Shown piece after piece: positions 61,466-64,000 of a stretch of DNA of 64,000 bases. The DNA is from Diphasiastrum complanatum (Eukaryota; Streptophyta; Lycopodiopsida; Lycopodiales; Lycopodiaceae), in the NCBI GenBank assembly GCA_029204225.1, contig MU832070.1, positions 1-64,000 on the forward strand, given 5' to 3'. Each line of letters starts with the position of its first letter. Within the stretch, counting starts at the first letter, position 1. A program made the position numbers and the translations under genes. The notes beneath the pieces are model-generated. The model searched no databases and was not told the origin of the DNA. It saw only the letters and a program-made list of their open reading frames with translations.

Positions 61466-61699
61466 AGGTGATGATGAGAATGACACTCATCGTCATACCA
61501 AGGGGGTCATACTGATCATTGTATACATTGTCATTTTCGTGAAATTTGAATCATTAAACATTTACTAATTTTCAACTAACTAACCATGCACATGGTACAT
61601 TGGAATATGACATATGTAATATGTATGATTTGAGTCGTGACATAATGTTTTAAAAAAAAACCCTAAAACCGATTCGCCGGTTCGAACCTGGAGAAGTCA

Positions 61700-63245
61700 A
61701 TTCTTTCCCGATTGTGGCAGCTCCTGGGGCAGCTATGGGAGGTGTTGGGAGAGGGCCGCAACCTGTAGTGCAAGTCTTCATCGACAATGCTAGCGATTCC
61801 ATGGGTGAGCTTTTGGAGAGAGATTGTCCTCTACCATTGTGTGGACCCGGTGCGCATACACGACATAGGAGGCCTCCCTTGGGTTTCCAACATCACATTC
61901 AGTGCCATCTTCTTGGTCACATTTGTGAGCAAGAAGAAGAGGGCCCTTGCCATTTTCATGACATACAGCCCATTGGATCTAAACAGGCCAGCACCCATGC
62001 GCTTTGCCTACCACTTTGTCAAGTTGGAGTTGTTGCTTTGGGTTCGATCTGCATTGCACCAGATGGCAGCTAGCCATGAGTTCACACACTGGCATCATAG
62101 CAACAAGCCAACTGCACTTAGATTGTACATGATTGTTTTGGAGATAATTTTTGGCGACATGCAGAGTAGCTGATTGAGGTCCTGCAGCCAGTGCACCATG
62201 TGCTAAGGTTGGTTGGTCGAGAGGGTTCTACACTTGACCTCATTTACCAAGTTATGGATAGGATTGAAGAGACCCATCAACAATCACTTTTTGATGAGCA
62301 AAGGTATACTTTTTTGTAATATGTTTAGTGCACTTTTTGTAGAAGTGTTTTAGCATTGTTGAGTTGTTTTTTCTATAGTAAAATATTCAATTTTTTGGTT
62401 TTTGTAGGATGTAAGCTATCCGAGAGAAGTGGCTTGACAAGTGGAGTTTCTTCCAAAAGCCCATACACACAATTGCTCATTTGCTTCACCCTATGTGGGC
62501 TACTGGAGCCCTACGCACAAACATCGAGCTTGTGGATAGCCGGAGGACATACACACAAAATGTGTATCCAGGTTAGGGTTGTCCCACAATAGGGCTATCT
62601 AGCCCATCTTGTTTTCACAACCTGTGCAATCGTCAACATTTTTTGTGTGCTTTATAGAATCTGACAATGTCCCTTGTCTTGGTGCAGGTCATGGCCCCTT
62701 GTTGCGCAGGATCAAGAGATAGAAGTTGGATTTTGTGCACAAACAGAAATGTTTCATTGGATCGCAAGGCGAGTATGACAAGTTTTTGCCACAGCTACTC
62801 CCATGGTGGAGTTTGTTGGGCAAATCTTCCCTAGAAATTACTGCTCTTGCCACTCGCATCCTTGCTCAGAATTGTTCCACTATGGCTTGTGAGCGAGCAC
62901 TTGGTCTCTTATGCACACGAAGAGATGCAACAATCTCAACATTCTCTAACTAGACAGATTGGTTTACTACATCACCAACCTGAGGCTAGTCAAGCACATG
63001 CAAAGTGATGGTACGCCTAGGCAGGAATCCCAAGGAGTGCCTTAGATCGATAGACGCTGCAACACGCCATATACAGATAAAGGCTAGAACCAATGATGAG
63101 ATATTTTCATAAGATCCTTGCGGGAGTTGGCACGACATGATAGAGAGGCAGCCCAAGACTACTAGGTCCATGGCTAGGGCTGACATTGAGGATGTAGGAG
63201 AGGAGGGTGGGGAAGAGGCTGAGGGAGATGAGGTCCATCAGTGAC
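61700..63245 (+). pseudogene. hAT transposase copy A, C-terminal half, heavily decayed
   Basis: VVQVFIDNASDSMGELLERD matches the VVTDNAS block of copy B. MRFAYHFVKLELLLWVRSAL matches the TRFATxF core. LIEVLQPVHHVLRLVGREGS (62172 on) follows a TAG where another codon is expected. REKWLDKWSFFQKPIHTIAH is followed by the dimerisation region PQLLPWWSLLGKSSLEITAL...CERALGLLCTRRD (about 62790-62930). Acidic codons near 63190-63240 recall the tail. Frames change several times, so it is a pseudogene older than copies B and C. Confidence 0.8.
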
Positions 63246-64000
63246 AGTGATGAGGAGGAATCTTATCTGATCATGATGCCTCGAGTCATAGGGATTTAGG
63301 GTATAATTTCATGTCACATGACTCTATGATTCCATTGTCCATCTATTAGACTCATGTACTTGGCCATTAGCCCACTCTTGGATATATATCAAAAGGTTAT
63401 GACATATTGATTATTCTCATGAGGCATGTTTAGAATGTGGATCATTTTCCATGTTTTAGTATCATATGAATTGTAATTACATTAAAGTTGGGTATGCTAA
63501 GGGCTTCGTATATGCTTTGTATGACCTGTTTAGTATGTGTCATTGCACCATATCTGATATCAGTTTGTTAAGTTTAGAATTCTTTAAATGCTAGCCTCTA
63601 GGCTAGCTTACGAATGGTAGTTTGCTGCATTGCCCTAATTTTTTGGATGGTAGTTTGCTTGTTCCTCTTTGGTCATTCTCAATCAAACTACAAATCTGGG
63701 TTCCAATAATTGTGATGTTACAAAAAAGTTGCTAACTCCATATTAACTCGTTACCATGTAGGATTGTAAAATATCACCTAAGAAAATAAACCGGAGTTTG
63801 TACTGTAAAAAAATTAAAACAAAATGCATCAATGATCACTAATAGAGTGAATTAGAGTTTCCAAACTTTCGCAATTTTTTTTTGAATTATTTTACAACCT
63901 ATATGGGTGTTTTTTTCACCGCCGTAACACATGCATGAAAAAAAAAAACCAAATAAAATAAAATAAAAGATAAAAAGAAAAAGAAAAGCACAAAACACAC
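63246..64000. other. No gene recognised
   Basis: AT-rich sequence past hAT copy A, with A-rich and T-rich runs at the end. The right terminus of copy A was not identified. Confidence 0.45.

Larger units (their letters stand above)
56607..61690. mobile_element. hAT-family insertion carrying copies B and C, nested in copy A
   Basis: The left edge (about 56607-56700) carries GGTTC-GAA palindromic sequence followed by TTTTTTTTTTAGGGTTTTTT. The right edge (about 61650-61690) carries the same in inverse order: AAAAAAAAACCCTAAAACCG then GGTTCGAACC. These look like terminal inverted repeats about 40 bp long with gaps. Copy A coding similarity ends at the left edge and resumes after the right edge. 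The 8-bp target duplication could not be fixed, so borders are approximate. Confidence 0.5.

Noticed and set aside
61714-62173. Two separate overlapping genes (119 and 128 codons)
   Set aside because: Both are alternate-frame pieces of the decayed hAT copy A; transposase motifs switch between the frames.

Overview
The window looks like an intergenic, transposon-dominated stretch of a nuclear plant genome, most likely a flowering plant. The reasons are: GT-AG introns, plant Ty1/copia and Ty3/gypsy LTR retrotransposons primed by initiator tRNA-Met, an LTR primed by tRNA-Asp, plant hAT transposases with BED fingers, TTTAGGG telomere-type units, and very long CT/GA microsatellites. Species cannot be told from the sequence alone. 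Only one complete host gene is visible.

Layout. 1-6 kb: AT-rich, with a 25-bp minisatellite, a broken copia reverse-transcriptase fragment and a foldback repeat. 6.6-10.0 kb (minus): an intact five-exon gene for a 333-residue quinone oxidoreductase of the chloroplast-envelope QORH type. 11.6-12.3 kb: an unrecognised coiled-coil ORF. 13.4-17.1 kb: copia gag/protease debris, a candidate LTR, two >100-bp dinucleotide tracts and one copy of a ~345-bp satellite monomer. 17.1-24.8 kb: a gag-like zinc-knuckle ORF (minus) split by a structurally complete copia element (17790-23948, 5-bp duplication AAAAT). 24.9-27.3 kb: a minisatellite with a 145-bp higher-order period and a 0.9-kb purine-rich repeat block. 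27.5-34.6 kb: minus-strand remains that may belong to one large element: an LTR with a tRNA-Asp primer site (33353-34552), a leader carrying more than 20 copies of a GGCGAGTAAT word, then an unfamiliar ORF and a coiled-coil ORF. 34.6-38.3 kb: tandem array of the ~345-bp satellite. 38.7-42.4 kb: another LTR, a gypsy RNase H fragment and an interstitial telomere-like tract. 42.4-44.3 kb: a duplicated second copy of QORH containing only exons 4 and 5. 48.2-54.6 kb: a structurally complete gypsy element (TSD GGTAG) with a C-terminal chromodomain-like region, disabled by nonsense codons and a frameshift. 54.6-63.3 kb: three partial hAT transposase genes of one family in nested and opposed orientation.

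How it fits together. The host contribution is the QORH gene and its truncated duplicate; nearly everything else is mobile DNA inserted into older mobile DNA. Both LTR pairs that can be compared are about 98-99% identical, so these insertions are fairly recent, yet all the coding copies are broken. Most breaks in otherwise open frames are TAG codons, several at places where CAG is expected, which fits decay of CHG-methylated cytosines. I found no protein-coding system that I would call new. The least explained signals are the GGCGAGTAAT/hairpin array at 29.6-30.8 kb next to an unfamiliar ORF, and the orphan coiled-coil ORF at 11.6 kb.
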